Source of the DNA: CAVXNP01 sp963763305
GTDB lineage: Bacteria > Pseudomonadota > Gammaproteobacteria > Xanthomonadales > Rhodanobacteraceae
NCBI GenBank assembly: GCA_963763305.1
Contig: CAVXNP010000001.1
Location: 248,001 to 312,000 of the forward strand
Direction of reading: 5' to 3'
DNA length: 64,000 nucleotides
Below the pieces are notes generated by a model that was not told the DNA's origin, did no database searches, and saw only the letters and a list, made by a program, of their open reading frames with translations. Of this stretch, positions 31,325 to 40,264 are shown in pieces. Position 1 is the stretch's first letter. Every line of letters begins with the position of its first letter. Position numbers and translations under genes: made by a program.

Positions 31325-32920
31325 ATGCGACAACAATCCTCCCTGCTGTCCGGCCCCGGCCCCCTGGTGGGCCTGGGCTATGTGCTGTTGTGGGCTGCCT
31401 TGCTGCCGACCGAGCAGCCCTACTGGATGCTGCCGTTCGGACTGCGCTTCGCCGCCCTGCTGATGGTTCCACCCCGCAAGTGGGGCTGGCTGCTGGGTCT
31501 CGAGGTAGCGGCGACCATCTTCCTGCAGTGGCGCACCGGCTTGCCGGTGGATTGGGCCGCCTTCGCCCTGGGCTACCTGCCCGAACCGATGGTGATGGCA
31601 GCCGGGTTGGGGCTGCTGCGCCGGGTCAACCTGTACCCCAGCCTGCGCGATCCGGAGGACACCACCCGGTTGCTGCTGTCTGCGGTCATCATTGTCGGTG
31701 CAGTCACCGCGGTGAACGCCGTACTGATGGCAGCGGTACGCAACGCGGCCATCTCGGCCGAGATGGTCCGTACGTTGGGACAAGCCCTGCTGGGCAACTA
31801 CCTGAGCATCCTGCTGGTGGTTCCGTTGGCGATCATGCTGCTGATGGCGCCGCCCAATCGCCGCGCGATCGCCGCCCTTGTGATGGACGGGCTGCTGGTC
31901 ATGCTGCCGGCACTGGCACTGCTGCTGATGCTGTCCAAGCACGCCGAGCCGCAACCGGAGTTCGCCCGGGTGCTGTCGTTGGCGCCGGTCCTGTTCTTCG
32001 CCTTCCGCCACGGCTGGCGCGGTGCCAGCCTGTCGATGCTGGTGTCCTGTCTGGGCATGGCGGTGGTCGACCATGAGGCCGGCCATGCGCAGAACGCGGC
32101 CGGTTACCTGTTTCTGGCGGTCGCCGGCACGGGCGCGCTTATGCTCGGCTCGGCCTCCGACGCCCTGCATCGCAGCAGTGAGCGCGTCGCCGAGCAGAAC
32201 GTCTACCTGGGGGCGGTCAACCGGCGACTGGACCAATTGGCCCGTCAACTGCGCGAGGCGGCGCGCGGCAACATCCAGGCCGAGGAAGACCAGCGCCGGC
32301 ACATGGCCGCGGAGCTGCATGACGAGCTGGGACAAAACATCACCGCCATCCAGACCCACATGAAGCTGGCCCAGAAGCGCCTCAGCGAGGCCGGCATGCA
32401 GGACATCAGCCAATCGATCAACACCATCCTCGGCTACATGAGGCGTGCCCTGCACCGCATGCTCGACGACCTGCGGCCGGCGGTGCTGGACGAGTTCGGG
32501 CTGCTCCGGGCGATCGACGAGGGCCCGATCCGCGACCTGCTGGCGACCGCCGGGATCTCCTTCCACATGCAAGCCCACGGCGACCCCCGGTTGCTGGACG
32601 AGGACACCCGGACGGCCGTGTACCGGCTGGTGCAGGAGAGCGCCACCAACGCGGTCAAGCACGCCCAGGCCAGCGAATTCCGCCTGCGCCTGCGCATCGG
32701 AGAACGGCAAGGCACCGTGCTTGCGCTGCTGGACATCCGTGACGATGGCGTCGGCCTGCCCAATCGGTTGCCGCGGAGCGGGCGCGGCCTGCAGGGCATG
32801 CGCGACCGGGTGACCTCGCTGGGCGGCATGTTCCGCCTGCGACCGGACCGCCAGGGCGTGCATCTGCGCATCCTTCTGCGCACCTGTCCGGTTGCGCCCA
32901 AGCCTGCCAGGCTGGCGTAG
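31325..32920 (+). CDS. MASE1-type sensor histidine kinase (UhpB-like)
   Basis: 531-residue sensor kinase. Eight or so N-terminal membrane helices (residues 10-280) resemble a MASE1 sensor domain. A coiled linker leads to the HisKA_3 H-box HMAAELHDELGQ near 325. The ATPase domain has VQESATNAVKHA (N box), DDGVGL (G1) and GRGLQGMRDR (G2). The kinase should phosphorylate the divergent NarL-type regulator. The start could be 15 bases upstream. The organisation matches UhpB/UhpA-style pairs; the ligand is unknown. Confidence 0.88.
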   Translation: MRQQSSLLSGPGPLVGLGYVLLWAALLPTEQPYWMLPFGLRFAALLMVPPRKWGWLLGLEVAATIFLQWRTGLPVDWAAFALGYLPEPMVMAAGLGLLRRVNLYPSLRDPEDTTRLLLSAVIIVGAVTAVNAVLMAAVRNAAISAEMVRTLGQALLGNYLSILLVVPLAIMLLMAPPNRRAIAALVMDGLLVMLPALALLLMLSKHAEPQPEFARVLSLAPVLFFAFRHGWRGASLSMLVSCLGMAVVDHEAGHAQNAAGYLFLAVAGTGALMLGSASDALHRSSERVAEQNVYLGAVNRRLDQLARQLREAARGNIQAEEDQRRHMAAELHDELGQNITAIQTHMKLAQKRLSEAGMQDISQSINTILGYMRRALHRMLDDLRPAVLDEFGLLRAIDEGPIRDLLATAGISFHMQAHGDPRLLDEDTRTAVYRLVQESATNAVKHAQASEFRLRLRIGERQGTVLALLDIRDDGVGLPNRLPRSGRGLQGMRDRVTSLGGMFRLRPDRQGVHLRILLRTCPVAPKPARLA

Positions 32921-33105
32921 GCGCCTGGCCGCTTCGGTCGAAAAGCGGCTGCAGGCCCCTGTTTCCACGCTTTATCGGCCCATGCCACCGCCATGCGGTG
33001 GCAACGGGCGGAAATCAATCCTCGTGGGCCACCTTCCGGCCCGAAAGTTTCCGGGTTCCCGCGCTCCTAGGAATTTTTCCAATACCGCACTTGTGAACCG
33101 TTCGT

Positions 33106-33308
33106 TAGGATGGCCCCATCGATGTGGGGGAGCCACCATCGCAAGGTGGTGTGCCGGGTCTGCCGTGGGGACGGTAGGCCCGAAGAACGGCAGGAAGCCG
33201 TTCCGCCGGAGTCTTCGACGCACCGAGGTCAGCGAGCAATTCGCGCCTCTTCGGCGTCAGGGCAACGGAGTAGCCGCAGGTGGACAGGAGTCCGCCTGCG
33301 GCTTTTTT
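33106..33308 (+). ncRNA. candidate structured sRNA, GGA-rich, RsmA/CsrA-sponge-like
   Basis: No protein fits here, yet a very strong terminator closes the segment. Upstream lie successive hairpins: CCACC/GGTGG at 33133-33149; an 11-bp stem at 33156-33181 with loop GGGG; AACGGC-AGGAA-GCCGTT at 33186-33202; and a longer imperfect stem GACGC...GCGTC around 33217-33258. Eight GGA motifs occur in about 200 bases, and AGGA sits in the loop of two hairpins, including the terminator. Such loops are what CsrA/RsmA binds. The 5' end is a guess (TAGGAT at 33106 could be a -10 box). It does not match 6S, 4.5S, RNase P or a riboswitch that I know. Confidence 0.45.
33273..33308 (+). terminator. strong rho-independent terminator
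   Basis: GCCGCAGGTGGAC-AGGA-GTCCGCCTGCGGC forms a 13-bp stem with one G-U pair, followed by six T's. It works only for plus-strand transcripts and lies more than 350 bases after the histidine kinase stop, so it probably ends a separate RNA. Confidence 0.93.
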
Positions 33309-33394
33309 ATGGATGAAGTCCCGCCATCGCCGCGCGTCGTCGGCGAAAAACGGCGAATGTCCGCTGAAGAGGCCCGCCTGCCGGGTCCGGCCCG

Positions 33395-33808
33395 TCAACC
33401 CTTGGACTTGGGCCGGACGTACAGCACCAGGCTGTGATCCTCGATGACGTAGCCGTGCCGCGCGGCGATCTCGTGCTGAAGCCGCTCGATCTCCTCGCTT
33501 ATGAACTCGATCACGGTTCCACTGTCTACGTCGATCATGTGATCGTGGTGCTGGCCCCGATCGAGCTCGTATACCCCATGGCCGCCTTCGAAATTGTGCT
33601 TGACCAGGATGCCCGCGGCCTCGAACTGGGTCAGCACGCGATAGACAGTGGCCAGGCCGATGTCCTCGCCGTTGGCGATGAGCTTCTTGTAGACGTCCTC
33701 GGCGGCGAGGTGATGGACGCCCTCCTCCTCGAAGATCTGCAGGATACGCATGCGCGGGTGCGTGACCTTCAGGCCAGCCCGACGCAGCTCTCTGGTTTCC
33801 TGTTCCAT
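33395..33808 (-). CDS. fur: ferric uptake regulator Fur
   Basis: 137-residue Fur. The winged helix spans 1-85 (LRRAGLKVTHPRMRILQIF, then GLATVYRVLTQFEAAGILVKH). The metal region HHDHMIDVDSGTVIEF near 88-103 is intact, but the CxxC pair of E. coli Fur is absent, as in Pseudomonas. With Fe2+ it represses iron uptake. An alternative GTG start lies 12 bases upstream. It is divergent from bamE (omlA), the known xanthomonad arrangement. Confidence 0.96.
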   Translation of the reverse strand: MEQETRELRRAGLKVTHPRMRILQIFEEEGVHHLAAEDVYKKLIANGEDIGLATVYRVLTQFEAAGILVKHNFEGGHGVYELDRGQHHDHMIDVDSGTVIEFISEEIERLQHEIAARHGYVIEDHSLVLYVRPKSKG

Positions 33809-33883
33809 CGCAAGCTCCACGGCACGGCGCTGTCAGAGCGTTAGTGTATCATCCGACACCTTCACGAACCGGACGCAAGACGC

Positions 33884-34324
33884 ATGCAAAAGCTGATTCG
33901 CACGCTGGGTTTCGCCATGCTTTCCTTCTCGCTGGCGGCCTGTCATCTGGTCTACGTCCCCGACGTGCAGCAAGGCAACATCCTCACCAAGAAGAACCTC
34001 GACCAGCTCAAGCCGGGGATGACCAAGCACCAGGTGCTGGTGCTGCTGGGCACGCCGTCGGTCACCACGCCGTTCGAGCAGGACCGCTGGGACTACGTTG
34101 CCACACAGCAGCATCGCGGCGGCCCGATCACCGTGCGCCACCTCACCCTGACCTTCAACAACGACACGCTGGTGCGTACCGAAGGCAAGTTCTTCCAGGA
34201 GAACGCCGAGCAGATGGCCAAGCAGAGCAGCAAGTACCGCGCCGGCTACTCGGTCGACGATGACAAGGGCGACAAGACCATGGCGCCGGACGATGCGTCC
34301 GGCGACAGCAGCGACGGCCAGTAA
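33884..34324 (+). CDS. bamE: outer membrane assembly lipoprotein BamE (OmlA)
   Basis: 146-residue lipoprotein of the BAM complex. The signal peptide ends in the lipobox LAAC, with Cys at residue 20. The SmpA/OmlA domain follows: GNILTKKNLDQLKPGMTKHQ and VLLGTPSVTTPFEQDRWDYV. The C-terminal tail after residue 115 is acidic and disordered. Pairing with fur in divergent orientation is as in Xanthomonas. Confidence 0.95.
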   Translation: MQKLIRTLGFAMLSFSLAACHLVYVPDVQQGNILTKKNLDQLKPGMTKHQVLVLLGTPSVTTPFEQDRWDYVATQQHRGGPITVRHLTLTFNNDTLVRTEGKFFQENAEQMAKQSSKYRAGYSVDDDKGDKTMAPDDASGDSSDGQ

Positions 34325-34360
34325 CAGCCAGCCGCGCCGGCTTGCCCGGCGCCCGCCCGC

Positions 34361-34639
34361 TCAGCTACCGGTTGCCCGAAGGCGGCGCGCCTCCTTGGGA
34401 TCGAGCAGCAGCGGCCGATACAACTCCACCCGGTCGCCGTCTCGCAGCGGCGTATCGGGCTCGACGCGGCGCGAGAAGATCCCCATGCGCCGCGGATCGA
34501 TGCGATCGCCATACTCACCGGCCAGGCCCGAGGCCTGCACTGCCTGCCAGGCGGTGGTCCCGGGCGCAACCTCGAGTCGTCGCCGCACCACTTCGGGCGG
34601 GCCGGGCAGCACCACTTCGATGGCCAGCGAATCAACCAT
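34361..34639 (-). CDS. rnfH: RnfH family ubiquitin-like protein
   Basis: 92-residue RnfH (UPF0125) with a beta-grasp fold. LAIEVVLPGPPEVVRRRLEV opens the domain; GIFSRRVEPDTPLRDGDRVELYRPL is the family C-terminal block. The function is not settled. The ATG overlaps the 3' end of ratA by eight bases, so the conserved ratA-rnfH pair is translationally coupled. Confidence 0.93.
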   Translation of the reverse strand: MVDSLAIEVVLPGPPEVVRRRLEVAPGTTAWQAVQASGLAGEYGDRIDPRRMGIFSRRVEPDTPLRDGDRVELYRPLLLDPKEARRLRATGS

Positions 34640-35063
34640 ATACGCGCGCCGCCTCGCGACTGAAGTCGTCCACCATGCGGCTGGCGAGGCCCTGGAAACC
34701 CAGCTTGATCGCACCGCCGCCGATCCAGCCGCCGTAATCCAGGTCCAGCGCAAAAGCCACTTTGCTGCCCGCGTCGCCCAACGCGATGAATTCCCACAGC
34801 CCTTCCAGGCTGCGGAACGGGCCATCCTCCAGGCTCATCTGCAGGCTGCGCGGGCGCTGGGTGGTGTTGCGGGTGGTAAAACTCTGCCGAAAACCGGCAA
34901 ACTTGAGGTCCAGCCGTGCCACCAGCTGCCCTTCGCCGCGCTCAAGCACGTCGGCGCCCACACACCATTCAAAGCGCTTTGGGTATGCTTCGACCTCATT
35001 GACCAGGTCGAACATCTGCGCCGGCGAGTACTTCACCAGGGCGCTTCGGCGGATTTCGATCAC
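34632..35063 (-). CDS. ratA: RatA-type START-domain protein
   Basis: 143-residue RatA (YfjG, CoQ10-binding START) protein. IEIRRSALVKYSPAQMFDLV starts the domain, and EVEAYPKRFEWC, FTTRNTTQ and GLWEFI are typical. Members either affect ribosome subunit joining (RatA) or bind ubiquinone. The start is GTG, since the frame further upstream is not family-like. It is divergent from smpB by 78 bases. Confidence 0.93.
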   Translation of the reverse strand: MIEIRRSALVKYSPAQMFDLVNEVEAYPKRFEWCVGADVLERGEGQLVARLDLKFAGFRQSFTTRNTTQRPRSLQMSLEDGPFRSLEGLWEFIALGDAGSKVAFALDLDYGGWIGGGAIKLGFQGLASRMVDDFSREAARVYG

Positions 35064-35141
35064 GGCAGCCTCTTCAATCACCAGGTCCGGCCCTCGCGGC
35101 TGTACCGCAGCGGGCCCTTCGGCCCCGAAGTCTAACGGAAC

Positions 35142-35633
35142 ATGGCAAAAGCAAAGGACAAGGACAAGAAAGGCAGCGGCACCATCGCGCTGAACAAGCG
35201 CGCGCGCCACGAATACCATATCGACCAGCGCTACGAGGCCGGTATAGCCCTGCAGGGCTGGGAGCTGAAATCCTTGCGCGCCGGCCGGATCAATTTCGGC
35301 GACAGCTACGCCATCCTCAAGAATGGCGAGGTATTCCTGGTCGGCACGTCGATACCGCCCTTGATCAGCGCCTCCACCCATGTCATCGCCGAGGATCGGC
35401 GCACCCGCAAGCTTCTGCTGCACAAGCAGGAGATCGACCACCTGGTCGGCGCGGTCGAGCGCAAGGGCTACACGCTGGTGCCGGTAGCGCTGTACTGGAA
35501 GGGCAACAAGGTCAAGGTCGAGATCGGCGTGGCGCGGGGCAAGGCCGAGCACGACAAGCGCGATACCGAGAAGGCACGCGACTGGCAACGCGAGAAGCAG
35601 CGCACCATGCGCTCGCACAACAAGGCCGCCTGA
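35142..35633 (+). CDS. smpB: SsrA-binding protein SmpB
   Basis: 163-residue SmpB, the tmRNA partner in trans-translation. The OB-fold core is ALNKRARHEYHIDQRYEAGI then GWELKSLRAGRINFGDSYA. The basic C-terminal tail DKRDTEKARDWQREKQR enters the ribosomal A site. It lies just upstream of ssrA on the same strand, a common arrangement. Confidence 0.97.
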   Translation: MAKAKDKDKKGSGTIALNKRARHEYHIDQRYEAGIALQGWELKSLRAGRINFGDSYAILKNGEVFLVGTSIPPLISASTHVIAEDRRTRKLLLHKQEIDHLVGAVERKGYTLVPVALYWKGNKVKVEIGVARGKAEHDKRDTEKARDWQREKQRTMRSHNKAA

Positions 35634-35725
35634 CTACATGGACACGGGCACCGGCCACATGGAGAGTCGGAGATCGCCACCGCGCCTGGCGCACGTGCGT
35701 CCGCTGCCAGCCCGGTTGGCGGCCA

Positions 35726-35755
35726 TTGAAGTGCCCCCATCCGGCCCCATATACT
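35726..35755 (+). promoter_or_regulatory. sigma70 promoter for ssrA
   Basis: TTGAAG, 18-base spacer, TATACT. Transcription would begin about 22 bases before the mature tmRNA 5' end. Confidence 0.6.
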
Positions 35756-35783
35756 GATTCAGCTGACCAGCTCAAGTTTCCCC

Positions 35784-36138
<355 letters not shown>

Positions 36139-36147
36139 ATCAACCAG

Positions 36148-36172
36148 AAAGCCAGCCGCGAGGCTGGCTTTT
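36148..36172 (+). terminator. terminator after ssrA
   Basis: AAAGCCAGCC-GCGA-GGCTGGCTTTT, a perfect stem with T-run. Confidence 0.92.
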
Positions 36173-36238
36173 CTGTGTCCGGCGTCGTACCCGCCGACAA
36201 GAATGGCTGGGCTGGCCGCGCGGCCCTCAGGCATGGCC

Positions 36239-36424
36239 TCAGGCCGCGTCGGCCACCTCGAAGGATTCCAGCGCCTGTCGGGTCGCAAGGAACAGTCCGA
36301 TGGTGCCGATATCGGTGCTTCCGGTCGCCCTTACCGCATCGATAAGATCACGTTCGGTGCAACTGAAACAGCCGCACCAGTAGGCCCGACTGAGACGGTC
36401 GCGCAGCTTGAGTTGGTCCTGCAT
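36239..36424 (-). CDS. DUF3606-like small protein
   Basis: 61 residues. The stretch YWCGCFSCTERDLIDAVRATG fits the small DUF3606 family pattern (aromatic, Cys or Phe, then E-x2-L-x2-AV-x2-VG). No function is known for the family. The start is uncertain: the frame is open 26 codons further upstream, but that part is not protein-like. It converges with ssrA. Confidence 0.6.
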   Translation of the reverse strand: MQDQLKLRDRLSRAYWCGCFSCTERDLIDAVRATGSTDIGTIGLFLATRQALESFEVADAA

Positions 36425-36539
36425 GAGGTAGGCCACCGGGGAGGGGGGTAAGGCATGATGACCGGCCCGAGCCTTGCTGGCTGTCAGCCTGCGCCTACGC
36501 AACGCGTCAGCGAGCCGCGCAACAGGAGGCTGTTCAAGC

Positions 36540-36627
36540 TGGTGCCCGGGGCGGGGGTCGAACCCGCATAGCCTTGCGGCTGAGGGATTTTAAGTCCCTT
36601 GCGTCTACCAGTTTCGCCACCCGGGCA
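36540..36627 (-). tRNA. tRNA-Leu (UAA)
   Basis: TGCCCGGGTGGCG start, class II variable arm, anticodon loop CTTAAAA giving UAA, T-arm GGGTTCGACCCCC, and encoded CCA. It is last in the Gly-Gly-Cys-Leu cluster. Confidence 0.96.
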
Positions 36628-36723
36628 TGGATCGGCCGATGCCTCGATGCAGGCCCGAAGCGCGCGCATCGTAGCATGCGCCCGCCGCCTCCACCGTCGC
36701 CACTTCACGCTGCCTGGGACAAC

Positions 36724-36747
36724 AAAAAGCCCGCGCTCGGCGGGCTT
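36724..36747 (-). terminator. terminator between tRNA-Cys and tRNA-Leu
   Basis: AAGCCCGC-loop-GCGGGCTT, followed on the minus strand by TTTTTGTT. It may end the tRNA-Cys transcript. Confidence 0.7.
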
Positions 36748-36759
36748 GATGCGGCGCAA

Positions 36760-36834
36760 TGGAGGCCAGGGTCGGAATCGAACCGGCGTACGCGGCTTTG
36801 CAGGCCGCTGCATGACCACTCTGCCACCTGGCCA
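36760..36834 (-). tRNA. tRNA-Cys (GCA)
   Basis: TGGCCAGGTGGCAGAG start, anticodon loop CTGCAAA giving GCA, T-arm CGGTTCGATTCCG, and encoded CCA. Confidence 0.96.
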
Positions 36835-36884
36835 TTGCGCGCAAGTCACGTACGCGAATGGCAGCGTGACCGGCTTAAAACAAC

Positions 36885-36909
36885 AAAACCCCGGCGGTCC
36901 GAGGCTTTG
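36885..36909 (-). terminator. terminator between tRNA-Gly and tRNA-Cys
   Basis: Imperfect 10-bp stem (AAAGCCTCGG with CCGGGGTTTT, two G-U pairs), followed by T-rich sequence on the minus strand. Confidence 0.5.
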
Positions 36910-36914
36910 CGAAC

Positions 36915-36990
<76 letters not shown>

Positions 36991-37100
36991 ATCAGAGCCG
37001 CAAAGGATAGCAGAATCGCGTCCGATGGGAAGCCCTTTTCAGGCGCTTCTCGCGAAGACACGCCCTCCCCGCGATGGGCGCAAAGCAAACCGCCACAACG

Positions 37101-37129
37101 ACAAAGCCCCGGCATGACCGGGGCTTTGT
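37101..37129 (-). terminator. terminator between the two tRNA-Gly genes
   Basis: Perfect 12-bp stem ACAAAGCCCCGG / CCGGGGCTTTGT with a five-base loop. T's on the minus-strand side make it a probable attenuator between the copies. Confidence 0.75.
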
Positions 37130-37137
37130 GCTGAAAC

Positions 37138-37213
<76 letters not shown>

Positions 37214-37265
37214 ATCGGAGTCGGGCATTCTAACGGCAGAATGCCAGCCGTCAAGCCCATGCAGC

Positions 37266-37877
37266 CTACTCGAAGTCGGTGCCGGAGGCGGAGGCGGCCG
37301 GCGCGTCACCGCGCAGGTGAGGCCAGGCGGCGCGCAGGTAGTGCACGCCGGACCAGATGGTCAGGCCACCGGCGATCACCAGCAGCCATTCGCCGATGTT
37401 GTAAAGGCTCAGCAGCTTGGCCTCCTTCTCGTGCTGGACGATCAGCACGACCAGCGCGACCATCTGCATCACCGTCTTCAGCTTGCCGATGAAGGCCACC
37501 TTGACCGTCGCACGCAAGCCCAGTTCGGCCATCCATTCGCGCAGCGCGGACACGCTGATCTCGCGGCCGACGATGATTGCCGCAGTCACTGCCATCACCA
37601 CGCTGGACCAGCCCGGGACGTGGGATTCCACCAGCAGGAACAGGGTCACCGCAACCATCAGCTTGTCCGCCACCGGATCCAGGAAGGCGCCAAACGCGGA
37701 GGTGAGCTTGAGCCGGCGGGCGAGATAGCCGTCCGCCCAATCGGTCACCGCGGCGAAGATGAAGATGAGCGCGGCGGTGATGTTGTGGCCTCGGAACGGC
37801 AGATAGAAGACCACCACCATGACAGGCAGCAACGCTACCCGGAACAGGGTCAGCCACGTAGGCAAATTGATGCGCAT
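37266..37877 (-). CDS. pgsA: CDP-diacylglycerol--glycerol-3-P 3-phosphatidyltransferase
   Basis: 203-residue inner-membrane enzyme making phosphatidylglycerol phosphate. The CDP-alcohol transferase motif is complete: DWADGYLARR followed by GAFLDPVADK (DG-x2-AR-x8-G-x3-D-x3-D). The start MRINLPTWLTLFRV is typical. It sits four bases after uvrC and upstream of the tRNA cluster, a deeply conserved arrangement. Confidence 0.95.
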   Translation of the reverse strand: MRINLPTWLTLFRVALLPVMVVVFYLPFRGHNITAALIFIFAAVTDWADGYLARRLKLTSAFGAFLDPVADKLMVAVTLFLLVESHVPGWSSVVMAVTAAIIVGREISVSALREWMAELGLRATVKVAFIGKLKTVMQMVALVVLIVQHEKEAKLLSLYNIGEWLLVIAGGLTIWSGVHYLRAAWPHLRGDAPAASASGTDFE

Positions 37878-37881
37878 TGGT

Positions 37882-39770
37882 TCAGCCCTTTTTGGCAAGT
37901 ATTGCATGGCGACGCAGGGCCGATTTTGCGTTCAGCCATGCAAGGTCTGCGTAAATGCGCTCGGCCAGCCCCCGGTCGATGCCCTTGACCTGCATCAGTT
38001 CCTCGATCCCCGCCGCCTCCACACCGGCCAGGCCGCCGAAGGTCTTCAGCAGCGCCGCGCGGCGCCGTGCGCCGATCCCGGGCACGTCCTCCAGCACACT
38101 ATGCTCGCGCGCCTTTTCGCGGCGTTTGCGGTGGCCGCTGATGGCGAAGCGGTGCGCCTCGTCGCGCACCGCCGCGACCAGATGCAGTGCCGGCGATGCC
38201 TGAGCCGGGATGGATTTCGCGCCCGGAATCGGCCAACACCAGCGTCTCCTCGCCGGCGCGACGCCCCGGCCCCTTGGCCACGCCAACCACCGTCGATGCC
38301 GTTCCAGGCCCAGGACACGCAGTACCTCGCGCGCCTGGGCAACCTGACCGGTAGCCGCCATCGATCAGCAGCAGATCCGGCCGCGCGCCCTGCCCTTCGG
38401 CCACCTTGCGAAAGCGACGGGTCAGCGCCTGGTGCATGGCGGCATAGTCGTCGCCGGGCGTGATGCCGGCGATGTTGAAGCGGCGGTAGTGGGATTTCTC
38501 GGCGCCCTCGGGGCCGAACACCACGCAGGAGGCCACCGTAGCCTCGCCCATGGTGTGACTGATGTCGAAGCACTCGATCCGGCGTGGCGACTCCGGCAGA
38601 TCAAGCAGCTTGCGCAGATCCTCGAAGCGCGTACCCAGTGTCTGCCGGCTGGCCAGCCGCGAGGTCGAGCGAAGCCTGCGCATTGCGCTCGGCCATCTGC
38701 AGGAACCGCGCGCGCTCGCCACGCACGCTCGACTTGAGCTCCACCACATGGCCCGACTGCTGCGACAGCAGCTCGGCCAGCATGGCATGGTCGGCGACCG
38801 GCTGGCCCAGCACCAGCTCGCGCGGCGCCGGCCGGTCCAGGTAGTACTGGGCAATGAACTGGGCCAGCACGTCGGCCGGCATCGGCATCCAGCGGCAGGC
38901 GCGGGAAGAAAGTCGCGGGTTCCCAGGCTGATGCCGTTGCGGAAGAACAGCACGCTGACGCAGGCCATGCCCGCCTCGATCCGGCAGGCGATCACGTCCA
39001 TGTCGGCCGACTGGCGCCCTGCACGTGGTGCTCTGCCTGCATCCTGCGCAGTGTCGCGACCTGGTCGCGCAAGGCCGCAGCCCGCTCGAAATCCAGCGCC
39101 TGGCTGGCCTGGTCCATGGCCTGCGCCCAGCTCGTCGATCACGGCGCTGCTGCGGCCCTGCAGGAACATCTCCGCGTGCCGCACGTCCTCGCGGTAGGCC
39201 TCCACCGAAACCATCTGCACGCATGGCGCGCTGCAGCGACCGATCTGGTGCTGCAGGCAGGGTCGCGAGCGATTGCGGAAATAGCTGTCCTCGCACTGCC
39301 GCACCTTGAACAGCTTCTGCATCAGGTTGAGGCTTTCGCGCACCGCGTAGGTGCTCGGGTACGGGCCGAAGTAGCGGCCTGTCTGGTTGCGCGCGCCACG
39401 ATGGAAGCCCAGCCGCGGGTAGTCCTCGCCGCCGGAAAGGTAGATGTACGGATAGCTCTTGTCGTCACGCAGCAGGATGTTGTAGCGCGGTTTGAGCGAC
39501 TTGATCAGCTGCGATTCGAGCAGCAGCGCCTCGCCCTCGGTGCGCGTGACGGTGGTTTCGCACATTCGCGATCTGCGCCACCATGGCGTCGATGCGCGGC
39601 TCCATCCGCGGCTTCAGGAAATAGCTGCCAACGCGCTTCTTGAGGTTGCCGGCCTTGCCCACGTACAGCAGCTCACCCGCGGCATCGAAGTAGCGATACA
39701 CGCCAGGGGAGGTAGTCAGGGTCTGGACGAAGGCCTTGCCATCGAATGGCGGCGACGAGTGCGACTGCAT
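37882..39770 (-). CDS. uvrC: excinuclease ABC subunit C (several frameshifts)
   Basis: About 620-residue UvrC, the incising nuclease of nucleotide excision repair. The GIY-YIG domain is at the N-terminus (SPGVYRYFDAAGELLYVGKA). Next come the Cys-rich region RPCLQHQIGRCSAPC and the UVR segment. The RNase H-like domain contains RIECFDISHTMGEATVASCV, and the HhH tail has LEDVPGIGARRRAALLKTF. At least five frame changes are needed between 38.1 and 39.6 kb. Every domain is present in order, so errors in the sequence are more likely than gene death. The stop lies four bases before pgsA. Confidence 0.88.
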
Positions 39771-40182
39771 GGCCCATTCTAGCCGGTTCGCCAGCCACCA
39801 CCGGAGCCGCCCGGCCGCCGTTCAGCAGCCAGGCAGGCCGGCGCATCTCCCCCGCTCCATGCGCGACCTTGCCAGACGACAGGCCCGCCGACACGCACGG
39901 AGCTACCGGTCACCAGGCGACACAAATAACCCGGACCGAGCAGCCGCTCCTGCCGCTCCGCACCGCAGAAGGTCACCCAACACGGCCACCCCGAATCGCT
40001 TGCGGGGTCCTTGCGGATCAACCGCCGGGCCAGGTTGACGATCGCCATGGGCCTTCCCGACGGGCCGGGGCAATGCGCCGCTCGACATGGCCCAGGGACG
40101 TTCCGCTTGCCTCCGGCGTGGTCGGCTGGCGGCCAGTGACGGCCCGCAGGCGTGGCTGCGAGAGGGACTCCGGGGTGCGCAT

Positions 40183-40211
40183 TTGACTAACCCGGTGCAC
40201 CCGGCTACTGT
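40183..40211 (+). promoter_or_regulatory. sigma70 promoter of ABC-GntR operon
   Basis: TTGACT, 17-base spacer, TACTGT. The start point would fall near 40218, at the left edge of the palindromic operator. Confidence 0.6.
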
Positions 40212-40216
40212 CGAAC

Positions 40217-40236
40217 TGTGCTGGTTAACCAACACA
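40217..40236. promoter_or_regulatory. palindromic operator, probable GntR (YtrA) site
   Basis: TGTGCTGGTTAACCAACACA is a 20-bp palindrome around GTTAAC with a single mismatched pair. It sits at or just after the inferred start point, 28 bases before the ABC gene. Binding there would block transcription. The operon's own GntR protein is the obvious ligand-controlled repressor. Confidence 0.65.
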
Positions 40237-40264
40237 CTAGTTGACATCGACAAGGCAGACCAAC

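Larger units (their letters stand above)
39771..40264. other. intergenic region, weak 89-codon frame
   Basis: Nearly 500 bases between uvrC and the ABC operon. The minus strand holds an 89-codon frame (40048-39779, MAIVNLARRLIRK start with GGAAGG ahead), but it is poor in GC3 compared with neighbours and resembles no family I know. The right end holds the ABC promoter and operator. Nothing else was recognised. Confidence 0.35.

Noticed and set aside
33106..33308. 6S, 4.5S or RNase P RNA
   Set aside because: The segment lacks the GGTCAGGTCCGGAAGG core of 4.5S, the GAGGAAAGTCC core of RNase P, and the closing stem of 6S.
39779..40048. 89-codon gene upstream of uvrC
   Set aside because: No family resemblance and weak codon bias; kept only as a note in the intergenic entry.
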